From: Saussurea involucrata
Lineage: Eukaryota > Streptophyta > Magnoliopsida > Asterales > Asteraceae
Direction of reading: 5' to 3'
NCBI GenBank assembly: GCA_033807775.1
Contig: CM066313.1
Span: 87,731,484-87,795,483 of the forward strand
DNA length: 64,000 bases
Under the pieces are notes generated by a model. That model was not told the DNA's origin. It did no database searches and was given only the letters and a program-made list of their open reading frames with translations. This document shows positions 21,184 to 32,463 of this stretch, one piece after another; within the stretch, counting starts at the first letter, position 1; every line of letters starts with the position of its first letter. A program made the translations under genes and the position numbers.

Positions 21184-23329
21184 TGTAACACCTCGAATTT
21201 TCATTATATTATATTTAAATATGAATGGGGTCTAATTGTAATTTAGTCTAAGTTCGTGGACTATTTGTAAAATGTAAACTCCAGGGTTGAAATTGTATTT
21301 TGACTAAAGTTTAAGTAAGATTGAGAAATTTGAACTTGAGGGTTTGATTTGTCATTAGTTGAAAGTGGGTCTGGATATTTAATGTGGGAGTCGGCTACAA
21401 TTGACATTTTATCTCAATTGTGTGTGTGTGTGTGTGTGAAGTCGGTTCCTGAAGAAGTGAAAGAGAAGAAGAAATTGAGCAATTCTAATTCTTTTGGTAA
21501 GGATTTCACTCCTCTTCTCTGATTAATTGCTGTAGAGTTTGGTAAGCTCAAGTTGAATCATCTTTCAATTAGGTTATCGGATCAGTAGGTGAAAAGGATT
21601 TGGATTTTGGATTGTGCAGAGAAGTGGGTCTAAGAACTACAGGTGAGTTCATCTTCTTCCAAACGATTTTAATTTAAAATTGAGTAAGATATTTGTAGTA
21701 AACTGTCTGAATGATTTAGTAAATATGTATTGAGATTGAATCGACCAAGAAATTGAACTCAGATGAGTTTTTAGAGCATATTTGATGTGCAGATTGAATT
21801 CCAGTATCGAAGTCCCGGTATTGAAATCCGGTATGGGTTCCGGATTTGAGTGGATCCGGTATGGGTTCCGGATTTGATTGGATCCGGAATTGATCCGGAA
21901 TCGGATGTGATCCGGTATTGAGATCCGGTATTGGGTTTCGGTATGGGATCCGACATTGGGTTCCGGTATGGGTTTCTGGTTCCGGTTTGGGATCCGGTCC
22001 CGATTCGAGTTCCGGACTTTTAGTCCGAAAAATGATTCCGAACGAATAGTGATTCCAGATGAATAGTGTTTCCGGATGAATAATCATCCAGATGAATATT
22101 GTAACCGGATAACTCACTGTATGAGGTCTTTTCATAATTAAGTGTTTTCTGAATATGAAAAGTACCTTAATCATTTATCAGTACGGACACAAATATAACT
22201 CGATTGTGAATATGAGATGAGTTGTATGTGCTTTGGGATGATACTCATATATACTAGGAAATGTAATGAATAGGCAATGTAGAATTGCTCTTCATGTTGA
22301 ATGCAATGAATAGGCGAAGTAGAATTGATATTCATATCAAATGATTGAATAGGCAAAGTAGAATTGCTATTCATGTTGAAATGATTGAATAGGCAAAGTA
22401 GAATTGCTATTCATGTTGAAATGATTGAATAGGCAAAGTAGAATTGCTATTCATGTTGAAATGGTTGAATAGGCAAAGTAGAATTGCTATTCATGTTGAA
22501 ATGATTGAATAGGCAAAGTATAATTGTTATTCGTATTGTAACATGGAGACGTGGAATAGGAAATGTATAATTGCTATTCCCGTGTATCTTTGAAAAGAAG
22601 GAACAGGCAAGGTATAATTGCTAATTGTAATTGAGACGTGGAAACGTGAAATAGACAAAGTATAATTGTTGTTTCCGTTTGTTTTCGGTGGATTACAAAT
22701 AGGCGATATTTAAGTGCTATTTATGCTTCTATTCCAAGAAAAAGGTATGGTGATTGATTGTAAGTTCTTGGGTATGATCTATAAACTAGAATCAGTGGTG
22801 ATTCATAGTAGGCTCTCGAATGTGATGATATGACTTTCTGAATTTTAGTCATACTCATGGAATCGAGTATGTTCCCTTCATCGCAAGATGAGTATGAGTA
22901 CGGTAAGAATTGAGGCAAACCAGGTTTGTTATACGCTTTGAATATCTGAGTTTCCAAAGCTGTTAAAGTTTTAATTTGAAATTGGATGTTCTCACTAGGC
23001 GTAAGCCTAATCTTTCAAATTAAATTTTTTTACCAGGTACGAGCTCGGGGAGGTAACGGGAAGAGGGACGAGTGCTTGTGATATTCAACTTTTGGTGCTA
23101 AGTGGAGAAGTTAGCTTATGCGAGGATACTTTTGATGAATTGCCTGGACAACCCATTTAATCTAACCATAGTTGGTAGGATTGGATTAATAGGTTGTTTT
23201 GAGAATTCGACATGTGTATATATGAACCTCATAGTTATTCTCTGCTTATGTATAAAAGTTTGAATGATATTATGATTAACCTTGTTAAATTTTAAGGTTT
23301 AAATTGGCCCTGATTTTTAGGGTGTTACA
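21184..23329 (+). repeat. Gypsy-2 5' LTR (2146 bp)
   Basis: It starts TGTAACACCTCGAATTTTC and ends AGGGTGTTACA. Inside are a (GT)n stretch at 21420-21438, a cluster of GATCCGG/TTCCGG words at about 21800-22085, a tandem hairpin array at 22266-22705, and the sequence CTCACTAGGCGTAAGCC near 22993 that also occurs, reversed, in the solo LTR at 29499. It ends four bases from the PBS. Confidence 0.92.
22266..22705 (+). repeat. Tandem hairpin array in Gypsy-2 5' LTR
   Basis: About eleven units, the central ones 40 bp long and nearly identical (starts near 22347, 22387, 22427 and 22467). Each unit holds GAATAGGCAA facing TTGCTATTC around a short A-rich loop, so each can fold into a hairpin. Outer units change both arms together: GGAATAG/CTATTCC at 22553-22580 and AAATAG/CTATTT at 22698-22722. 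It is not a CRISPR array: no unique spacers, and the host is a plant. Confidence 0.8.
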
Positions 23330-23332
23330 ATA

Positions 23333-23344
23333 TGGTATCAGAGC
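23333..23344 (+). other. Primer-binding site of Gypsy-2
   Basis: TGGTATCAGAGC, an exact tRNA-iMet-type site, three bases after the LTR end. Confidence 0.93.
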
Positions 23345-23682
23345 TGAAGTTTAAGTGAACTAGGTATGATAATGAGATACCTAGACTTAAGTTGAGATGA
23401 ATTAAGATATGATTTGTGAGATATGGGTAGAAGTACTAAGACGGGATAGTCTTAGAGTCGACGGAAATACGTGAATTAAGCAATGTAACGATGGTAACGA
23501 GAATTCTCATGTATAGTATGTTCACAATTTCAATTAGCTACTGTCATTATGAATATATTGTTTGACAAGCATACTTGTTTCTAAATTGTTACAGTGACTT
23601 ATGAACGTTAAAGTACGTTTCTTGTGTTTGGGTACATATAACCATTTCTTATGGTTATCTCTTTGTGCTATATCAGAATACA
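23345..23682 (+). other. Gypsy-2 5' leader
   Basis: Untranslated leader between PBS and the gag ATG; no ORF or other structure noticed. Confidence 0.6.
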
Positions 23683-24928
23683 ATGGTGAATACGCCAACC
23701 AGATCCCCTAATTCTTCGGAAGATAGGGCAGTAAATGATTGGGCGGTGGAGAAGCAACCGGAAATGGGTGGAACTCGTGAAATTCCACCGAGGCCACCTC
23801 TAATAGGAGGAGTAGATAGTCAAGCGCAATGAACGAGTACCGGTACCTCTAACCCGGTGACAACCGAGTCTATGATGGAATCTCGCATGATGGAAAATAT
23901 GATGCGAGTGATGAATACAGCACTGGCACAACAATCAGAGATGTTCATGAAAATGTTAAATGACCGAAGTACTGAGTTACGACGACCGGAGGCAGGTACT
24001 GGTGTAGTAACTCCACCTCGTATTCCTGTAGTGAATGTTAACAGGAGAGTGGAGAGAGTTTTCTCATATAAAACGTTTCTGAGTTGCAAACCACCGAAGT
24101 TTGCTGGAGCAGACAATCCGATAGCATGTATGAACTGGCTTAGAGAGATGTAACAGGCTTTTCGGGCTTGTGAATGTGACGAGGAGTCAAAGGTCAGGTT
24201 TGGATCACAAATGTTACGTGGAAATGTCTTAACCTGGTGGAACATTGTGACGTCGACAGTAACAGCCCCGGTTTTGGCTGCCATGACGTGGGAGTCTTTT
24301 AAGAAAAAGATTTTGGAAGAGTATTGTAATGAAAATGAAATGGATAGAATCGAAGAAGAGTTCCAAACTCTTAAGAAGGGTACTTCGTCTGTTCGGGAGT
24401 ACACACGTTTATTTATGGAGAAGCTGAATTTGGTGGGGCATGTGGCTCCAACTGAGAAGGAAAAGATTAAAGCCTATCTGAAGGGCTTGCCGGCTGACAT
24501 GATGTCGCGAGTACGAAACTCAAAAGCCTCGACATTGAGGGAGACGATTGAAGAAGCAAAGATTGTGGAAGAAGTTTATGCAAAAGATAAAGCGGAGAAA
24601 GCTCAAATGGGAGAGAAAAGAAAATTTGAAGGTCGATCGAAACCTTCGCAAGGACCGAAGTCCCTTATCAAGAACACTCATTTTGAGCCTCGACCATAAC
24701 CTAATTGGTGTCAGAAATGTAGAAGTAAACATTTTGGGCCGTGTCGAGTGATATTGAGGGAATGTTTTAAATGTGGAAAGAGTGGTCATCAAATAGAGAA
24801 CTGTCCCATCCAAGGACCAACTTGCTATGAATGTATGAAGCCTGGTCATTTTCGGAGGGATTGCCCAAAGTTGAAAGATAGTGGGAATCAAGAGAAGAAA
24901 CCCAACACCCCAAGATCAACAGGATGAA
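23683..24928 (+). pseudogene. Gypsy-2 gag
   Basis: The ATG at 23683 (MVNTPTRSPNSSED) follows the leader. The core has FLSCKPPKFAGADNPIACMN, VRFGSQMLRGNVLTWW and WESFKKKILEEYCNENEMD, the usual chromovirus gag. Two knuckles follow: CFKCGKSGHQIENC and CYECMKPGHFRRDC (about 24763-24875). In-frame stops occur at about 23830 (TGA), 24151 (TAA) and 24697 (TAA), each in otherwise conserved context, so the protein cannot be made in full. It would have formed the particle and bound RNA. Confidence 0.88.
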
Positions 24929-25136
24929 TGTTTCGTATGACGGTGGAGGACGTTAAGGAATGAGCGGATGTAGTTATGATACATTCCTTGTTAATTATAT
25001 ACATGTGTGTATATTATGTAATGGTAGTACTAGCGTGTCTTTTATACTACAATCTTTTATTAAAAGTTAGCTATACCAGTTACTATTTTGGGAAGATGCT
25101 TTAATAGTCAATCTAACAAATGGGGATTTACAACCT
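24929..25136 (+). pseudogene. Gypsy-2 protease remnant and deletion junction
   Basis: A decayed protease start is visible: FLVNYIHVCILCNGSTSVSF in one frame, where D-S/T-G-A/S is usual and here reads C-N-G-S. The sequence then passes without RT or RNase H into GDLQPLEIPEWKWDKITMDF, the integrase core. The junction lies near 25085-25120. About 2 kb of pol is gone. Confidence 0.75.
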
Positions 25137-26214
25137 TTGGAGATTCCGGAATGGAAATGGGATAAGATTACCATGGATTTTGTGACGAAGTTACCAATAA
25201 CGTCAAAGGGTAACGATACCATATGGATAATCGTGGATCGGTTGACCAAGAATGCTCACTTCTTGGCAATGAAAGAAGCATCACCGATAGATAAGTTGGC
25301 AAAGCTTTATATTGACGAAGTGGTCTCAAGACATGGTATACCCGTGTCTATAGTTTCTGATCGTGATAGCCGGTTTACTTCGAGGTTTTGGCAGTCACTA
25401 CAAGAAGAACTGGGTACAAGAGTAAATTGGAGCACTGCGTACCATCCACAAACGGACGGGCAAAGTGAGAGAACCATTCAGACTTTGGAAGATATGCTCA
25501 GGTCATGTGTGTTAGACTTTGGAGGTAACTGGGATACACATTTACCTTTAGTGCAGTTTGCGTATAACAATAGTTATCATTCCAGTATTGGAAGAGCACC
25601 TTTCGAAGCTTTGTATGGACGGAAATGTAGAACTCCAGTATGTTGGTTAGAAGTTGGAGAAAAGAAATTTGTTGGTCCTGAACTTGTTCAACACACGGCT
25701 GATAAAGTGAAAGAGATTCAGGAAGCACATGAAAGCGGCTCAAGATCGACAAAAGAGTTACGCCGATCCAAAAAGAAGGCCGAAAGAGTTCCAAGTTGGG
25801 GAGCGTGTAATGCTTAAGGTATCCCCATGGAAAGGTGTGATAAGGTTTGGTAAACGTGGAAAGTTGAGATCTCGTTTTCTAGGACCTTTCACCATAACTA
25901 AAAAAGTTGGACTTCAAGCTTATCAGTTGGATCTTCCACCTGAATTGGAAGGAATCCACAATACCTGTCATGTCTGTTATCTTCGGAAATGTTTAGCCGA
26001 AGAGAATGATGTAATTCCACTTACTGAAGTAAGAGTGGATGAGAAGAGTCGTTGTGTGGAGGAACCGGAAGCGATTTTAAAAAGATCGGTTAAGAAGCTA
26101 CGACATAAGGATGTGGTTATGTTGAAATTACAATGGAAACATCACCGAGGTGCTAACGTGACGTTAGAAGCGGAAGAAGATATGAAGATTAGATATACTC
26201 ATCTATTTACCTAG
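25137..26214 (+). pseudogene. Gypsy-2 integrase core and chromodomain-like C-terminus
   Basis: The DDE residues are all present: D in ITMDFVTKLP, D in VSDRDSRFTSRFW and E in HPQTDGQSERTIQ. Then LVQFAYNNSYHSSIG and APFEALYGRKCRTP. A frameshift near 25725-25735 moves reading to the next frame, which runs AQDRQKSYADPKRRP, GPFTITKKVG, YQLDLPPELEGIHNTCHV and a chromodomain-like tail ending at TAG 26212-26214. Such chromodomains steer integration to heterochromatin in the family. Without an upstream RT it is a relic, but the integrase part is strikingly intact. Confidence 0.88.
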
Positions 26215-26218
26215 CTTT

Positions 26219-26256
26219 GATTTCGGGGACGAAATCATTTTCAAGTTGGGGAGATT
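26219..26256 (+). other. Gypsy-2 terminal hairpin and polypurine tract
   Basis: Right after the pol stop, GATTTCG (26219) pairs with CGAAATC (26230) around GGGA. The tract AAGTTGGGGAGAT then leads into the 3' LTR at 26257. The gag-only gypsy element at 54376 has a similar hairpin in the same place. Confidence 0.8.
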
Positions 26257-28473
26257 TGTAACACCTCGAATTTCCATTATATTATATTTAAATATGAATG
26301 GGGTCGAATTGTAATTTAGTCTAAGTTTGTGGACTATTTGTAAAATGTAAACTCCAGGGTTGAAATTGTATTTTGACTAAAGTTTAAGTAAGATTGAGAA
26401 ATTTGAACTTGAGGGTTTGATTTGTCATTAGTTGAAAGTGGGTCTGGATATTTAATGTGGGAGTCGTCTACAATTGAGATTTTATCTCAATTGTGTGTGC
26501 GTGTGAAGTCGGTTGCTGAAGCAGTGAAAAAGAAGAAGAAATTGAGCAATTCTAATTCTTTTGGTAAGGATTTCACTCCTCTTCTCTGATTAATTGTTGT
26601 AGAGTTTGATAATATCAAGTTGAATCATATTTCAATTAGGTTATCGGATCAGTGGGTAAAAAGGATTTGGATTTTGGATTGTGCAGAGAAGTGGGTCTAA
26701 GAACTACAGGTGAGTTCATCTTCTTCCAAACGATTTTAATTTAAAATTGAGTAAGATATTTGTAGTAAACTGTCTGAATGATTTAGTAAATATGTATTGA
26801 GATTGAATCGACCAAGAAATTGAACTCATATGAGTTTTTAGAGCATATTTGATGTGCAGATTGAATTCCAGTATCGAAGTCCCGGTATTGAAATCCGGTA
26901 TGGGTTCCGGATTTGAGTGGATCCGGTATGGGTTCCGGATTTGATTGGATCCGGAATTGATCCGGAATCGGATGTGATCCGGTATTGAGATCCGGTATTG
27001 GGTTTCGGTATGGGATCTGGTATTGGGTTCCGGATTTGATTGGATCCGGAATCGGATGTGATCCGGAATTGATCCGGTATTGGGTTCCGGTATGGGATCT
27101 GGTATTGGGTTCCGGTATGGGTTTCCGGTTCTGGTTTGGGATCCGGTCCCGATTCGAGTTTCAGACTTTTAGTCCAAAAAATGATTCTGGATGAATAGTG
27201 ATTCCGGATGAATAGTGTTTTCGGATGAATAATGTTCCGGATGAATATTGTAACCGGATAACTCACTATATGAGGTCTTTTCATAATTATGTGTTTTCTA
27301 AATATGAAAAGTACCTTAATCATTTATCAGTACGAACACAAATATAACTCGATTGTGAATATGAGATGAGTTGTATGTGCTTTGAGTTGATACTCATATA
27401 TACTAGGAAATGTAATGAATAGGCAAAGTAAAATTGCTATTCATGTTGAATGCAATGAATATGCAAAGTAGAATTTCTATTCATATCAAATGATTGAATA
27501 GGCAAAGTAGAATTGCTATTCATGTTGAAATGATTGAATAGGCAAAGTAGAATTGCTATTCATGTTGAAATGGTTGAATAGGCAAAGTAGAATTGCTATT
27601 CATGTTGAAATGATTGAAGAGGCAAAGTAGAATTGCTATTCATGTTGAAATGATTGAATAGACAAAGTATAATTGCTATTCGTATTGTAACATGGAGACG
27701 TGGAATAGGCAAGGTATAATTGCTATTCCAGTGTATCCTTGAAAAGAAGGAATAGGCAAGGTATAATTGCTAATTGTAATTGAGACGCGGAAACGTGAAA
27801 TAGACAAAGTATAATTGTTGTTTCCGTTTTCTTTTGGTGGATTAGAAATAGGCGATATTTAAGTGCTATTTCTGCTTCTATTCCAAGAAAAAGGTATGGT
27901 GATTGATTGTAAGTTCTTGGGTATGATCTATAAACTAGAATCTGTGGTGATTCGTAGTAGGCTCTCGAATGTGATGATATGACTTTCTGAATGTTAGTCA
28001 TACTCATGGAATCGAGTATGTTCCTGTCATCGCAAGATGAGTATGAGTACGGTAAGAATGGTGGCAAACCAGGTTTGTTTATACACTTTGAATATCTGAA
28101 TTTCCGAAGCTGTTAAAGTTTTAATTTGAAATTGGATGTTCTCACTAGGCGTAAGCCTAATCTTTAAATTTTCTTCCCAGGTACGAGCTCGGGGAGGTAA
28201 CGGGAAGAGGGACGAGTGCTTGTGATATTCAACTTTTGGTGCTAAGTGGAGAAGTTAGCTTATGCGAGGATACTTTTGATGAATTGCCTAGACAACCCAT
28301 TTAATCTAACCATAGTTGGTAGGATTAGATTAATAGGTTTTTTTGAGAATTCGACATGTGTATATATGAACCTCATAGTTATTCTCTGCTTATGTATAAT
28401 AGTTTGAATGATATTATGATTAACCTTGTTAAATTTTAAGGTTTAAATTGGCCCTAATTTTTAGGGTGTTACA
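26257..28473 (+). repeat. Gypsy-2 3' LTR (2217 bp)
   Basis: It matches the 5' LTR (TGTAACACCTCG to AGGGTGTTACA) with small indels. The GATCCGG cluster (about 26870-27240) is longer by an added stretch and the hairpin array (27416-27872) has a similar unit number. The unit at about 27843-27870 pairs GAAATAG with CTATTTC, one base pair longer than in the 5' LTR. Confidence 0.92.
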
Positions 28474-28509
28474 CAAAAGATGTTAATATATGATTTTGAT
28501 CACACTTAC

Positions 28510-28659
28510 GTATTCAATAAGATTGAATGTTTGGTCAAGATAATGAAGCTACTATTTCTTCTTCCGGTGACGATTTCCAAGATCAAGACCCCAAAGCTGA
28601 AGTTATCAGACTTGATAGAGAAAGTCCCTTCCATTGCATATTCAGGAGGCATATAACCA
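28510..28659 (-). pseudogene. RLK pseudogene exon, kinase subdomains VIII-IX (150 bp)
   Basis: AG acceptor at 28661-28660 and GTAAGT donor at 28509-28504. It reads GYMPPEYAMEGTFSIKSDNF then SFGVLILEIVTGRR, covering the APE-like PPEYA and the invariant Asp of subdomain IX. A lost base after NSS shifts the frame; the remaining codons would read a LDQTFNLIEY-like end, the family's usual exon end. Confidence 0.9.
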
Positions 28660-28865
28660 CTAAACATAACATGATCAACTTAATGCTTCAAGATATAAAT
28701 AATAGTAAATCTGACAAATAACAAATATCTAGAAGGCACTCTATTTACTTTATGATAATCTTATACTTTTATCTATTTAACAATATTAAATATATTAAAT
28801 TGACCATGAAAGCATATAGTTCTATAGAATTCTTTTGACATTGTAAACAAAAAGAGGTAACTTAC

Positions 28866-29101
28866 TTTTCCAACCACCCTGTTAGTCATTGCCTCGGTCT
28901 CGTTCGGCTTAAATATTCTTGCCATGCCAAAATCAGAATTCTTGGGGTTCATGCTCTAATCTAAAAGAATATTATTAGTTTTCAGATCTCTATGAATAAC
29001 TCGCATTTTTAAGTACTTATGCAAGTATAGTAACCCCTGACCAATTCCTTCAATGATGTTAAATCGTTTAGGCCAATCCATCTCTGCCTTTTTGTTTTCA
29101 T
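28866..29101 (-). pseudogene. RLK pseudogene exon, kinase subdomains VI-VIII (236 bp)
   Basis: AG acceptor at 29103-29102 and GTAAG donor at 28865-28861. It reads KAEMDWPKRFNIIEGIGQGL then LYLHKYLKMRVIHRDLKTNN with the catalytic loop HRDLK, a TAG after ILLD where Glu is usual, and NSDFGMARIF with the metal-binding DFG. The size and borders match the family's exon 5. Confidence 0.92.
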
Positions 29102-29187
29102 CTGAGAGACAATATAAGAGCAAATATTATAACAAAATCAGCGTGTATGGAACCGTCACATGCACTCACTGTATAAATACAACATAC

Positions 29188-29422
29188 CGAAGAGAGAGAA
29201 ATCTAAGCTTTTGTTGGGCATGTACTCATAAATTAACATCTTTTCATCTCTGTGGATGCAACAACCAAGAACCCGAACAAGATTTGTATGTTGGAGTTTG
29301 GCTATGAGTATTAGTTCATTCTTGAATTCCACAAGCCCTTGCCCTGATATTCTTGAAAGCCTTTTGACTGCAATTTCTCTTCCAACGCTTAATTTTCCCT
29401 GTTTTGTAGTTCCATGATATCC
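29188..29422 (-). pseudogene. RLK pseudogene exon, kinase subdomains II-V (235 bp)
   Basis: AG acceptor at 29424-29423 and GTATG donor at 29187-29183. The exon is fully open: GYHGTTKQGKLSVGREIAVK, with the ATP-binding Lys in AVKRLS, then LVEFKNELILIAKLQHTNLV with the subdomain III Glu, and YEYMPNKSLDFSLF. Good conservation here shows the gene was functional before the insertions or died fairly recently. Confidence 0.92.
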
Positions 29423-31773
29423 CTTTTTGTTAGATTAGAGGTACTATACTAATGAAAGAAGTAAACATTTCTATAAGGTAGGTTTAGCTGGTCAATAATG
29501 TAACATCCTCAAAATTGGAAAGGACAACTAAACAAAAACTTCGATTAAATAAACAAATAAGGATAAAATTCCTTATTCAAACTATCCTTGGAAATACCTC
29601 AATAAAAAAACATAACAACTTCAACAATTCAATATCCTAAGTCCTACACCAAGACTATAAAAGGTCGGGTGTTACTCAACCCAATACAAAGTTGTTATCC
29701 CAAAACGCGGAATAGTTCACCAAGCCACTTACTTCTTGAGCACATATCTAGCTCTCCACTCTTCACAGTGTCACTAGAACTATTCCCCAACCGAACCTGT
29801 TGCACATGCCGAGAAATAAAAAGGTTAAACTAACGCCTAGTGAGTTCAAGAGTTTTCATCATGATTGAATAATTTGTTAAACGAAAAGAATGTAGCTTGA
29901 AAACATAGTTTCCAAAAAGGATTTATAATAATTATGCGAACAACCCATTTTCCCAACACTCACAATTTTTGTGACAAAAGCTCTCATATAAAGCATTTCC
30001 CAAATATAAACTCAAATCCAAAACTCACTCAAAACGTGGATAAATATTAGATTTCCAAATAATATAAACGTGAATAAAACTCCATTATTCGAAACATCCA
30101 AACAAGGATGAGGCATAATACATCGCCCATAAATCATGGAAAACAATCCGTTAAAATATATAATTACGTCACCAAAAACATCGATAAAAGTAAATACCCA
30201 AAACAACACATTTTGGTGACGGGGGAGACTTGGTTCCATCGAATGTGACGGACACACAAAGTTAGGTCACTTATTAATGTTCTCGAGATTCACGCAGTGT
30301 CCCCGTATCTAGCACACTATGGGCCCCACTGCAAGATGTCAAAATGACTCTAGTGTCTACTCGACCTCTAGATGTGTGTCACCATAAAAGTCACAAGTCC
30401 CCGTATCCATCTCCACAAGGAACAACCGCCACAAGACTTAGCTCCGTATATGGCTAGCAAGAGGACCACCGCAAGCTTACATAAAAACATGACTTGGGGA
30501 CCACTCACTAGACTCAAACATAGACACTAAAAATTCCAAGATTAATACACGGACAGGACTACACGGACCTCGAGTTCAACCACCCGTGATCTATACCCCG
30601 AGTCCTTCGCAAAGGGTCACGGTTATCAAGTTCAACCACCCAATATCTATACCTCGAGTTCCAGCTAACCATAAATATTTCCAGTTCCAAAATAGGGATA
30701 AATTCCCATTTAACCAATTATCTGACTCATATGCCTATGGATCCAATGCATTACAGTCTAAAATGTTACATGACTCCAAACGAATGAACTAATGCATTCA
30801 AAACATGTAACTTCCAAATGAAATTCAATTAAGTGCATAACACATCCAAAGTTACATCTCGAGCTACTAAAACTAGGCAAATACCCCAAAGACTCATTTG
30901 AGTATAAATCAAGTCCAGAAAGGCAAAATAAACGTTTCGCTAAAATACGCGAGCCCATCCGGTTACGTAGACCAAAATACATCTTTATTCATAATATTTG
31001 CCTCATAAATCACAATTGGCCTTCAGCCCAAAATCTAAAAGGTTTACAATTCACAAAATGTTCATAAGGTCGAGATTGACCAAAATCCAACGACTCACAC
31101 GTTCATATATTCAAAACATACCGTATCATAAACTATGCATAATCCCAACAATACTAAAAGCGTATTTTGACCAAATGACCTCTATTTATGTAATAAATTA
31201 ATAAAACGCTTTCAATCATGATTTATTTCTCAAAGTATCCAACAATCCCAAATGTGGGTGTTTTATAAGATTTTATAAAGTTAAACACTTTTCATGTAAA
31301 CACATAATCACTTTAAAAATAACATTTTTGGCATGTACAACGTTTTCACAAATCAACTTGAACTCACCTTGCTAGATTTAGGCTAAATCTAGATTTTTCC
31401 CCAATTTGAGCTCTTTTGAAGAAACTTGAATCCTCAAGCCAAATCTTATAAAACCTAGATCCATAAGTTTCCAACCATCAATAATCATATTCAACCATAT
31501 AGAGTCGTTCCCCAAACAATTTACACAAATATCTCAACTTATACCAAAACACTAATTTCCACAGATGAAGAAAAGAGAAGATTATCTCAACCACAACATG
31601 CATCCAGCAACAAAACACCTCTAGGTCACCAACAATGCACCACAAGCTCCAACTCTTCAAAATGGACAAAAAGGTTGGATGAAACCCTAGAAAACTTGGT
31701 GAAGGAGATGAAGTGGGGAGGGTTCTTTTAGCTTCCTAAAACCATGATAGATGAAGAAAACCACTTGAAATCT

Positions 31774-32400
31774 TGTCAGGATCGATTCCAAACAAGAATA
31801 ACTATACTTAGAAATCAGAATTAAAGAATCTTGCGGAATAGAACTTTAATTCAACACACTCGATGAACAACTAATTAGAAAACACAATCTGTTTTGTATT
31901 CAATGCTTCAACTCACAAGTTTACAACCAAACCTCAATCTTGTTGAACAGGCTCAACAAGACGACTTCTACTTCTCTAGAAATAGGGTTCTAAACCTTGA
32001 GGTTAATTCTCTCTAAAACAAAAACGAATTCTGATAACTCGCGTACCGAATAGCTATCTATCAACATCTATTTATACTAAATAATTAAAAGATAACTATC
32101 AAAACAAAATTGATCTTCAGAATATTCTTTCATGCTTATCTTCATTCATTCCATCTTTATCTCCAACCTTCTCGCATTCCAAAATTATGATCACCAGCAG
32201 TATTAACATCGTTATGCACAAGCAGTACTAACATTGTTCCAGCAGCATTAACTTTTACTAGCAGTACTAACCTTGCTCTGGCAGTAGTATTGTTGTTCTG
32301 GAAGTACTAATGTTGTTCTGGCAGTATTAACGTTGTTCTGGCAGTACTAACGTTGTTCTGGCAGTACTAATCATACTTAGCAAATCTTCAGTTCCCAACA
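31774..32400 (-). repeat. Copia-3 3' LTR (627 bp)
   Basis: TGTCAGGATCG to GTTCCCAACA. A minus-strand TATA box TATAAATAG lies at 32076-32068. Bases 32200-32375 hold about ten copies of a GCAGTACTAAC-type word separated by GTTGTTCTG. Confidence 0.95.
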
Positions 32401-32415
32401 ATCTCCCCCTAACTT
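32401..32415 (-). other. Polypurine tract of Copia-3
   Basis: Minus strand AAGTTAGGGGGAGAT, directly before the 3' LTR. Extra AGGGGGAG-like tracts occur within the element near 33622, 33666 and 36301. Confidence 0.88.
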
Positions 32416-32463
32416 GACTTTTTAGATTGAGAAGTCAAGTTCTTCAGATGATGCTTCCAAAAC

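Larger units (their letters stand above)
21184..28473 (+). mobile_element. Tekay-like Ty3/gypsy chromovirus, internally deleted (Gypsy-2)
   Basis: It has two LTRs of about 2.15 and 2.22 kb and a perfect CAAAA duplication (21179-21183, 28474-28478). Gag, the very start of protease, the integrase core and a chromodomain-like tail remain, but reverse transcriptase, RNase H and the integrase zinc finger are absent: the interior jumps from protease to integrase at about 25085-25120. The C-terminal pattern ILKRSVKKLRHKDVVML plus LQWKHHRG is that of Del/Tekay chromodomains. It sits in an intron of the RLK pseudogene, opposite in orientation to that gene. It cannot move by itself. Confidence 0.9.

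Noticed and set aside
22266..22705. Regular 40-bp repeats as a CRISPR array
   Set aside because: Units are contiguous without unique spacers, lie in a plant retrotransposon LTR, and recur in its other LTR.
28527..28721. Plus-strand ORF of 64 codons
   Set aside because: It is the antisense of the kinase exon that reads PPEYAMEGTFSIKSD on the minus strand.
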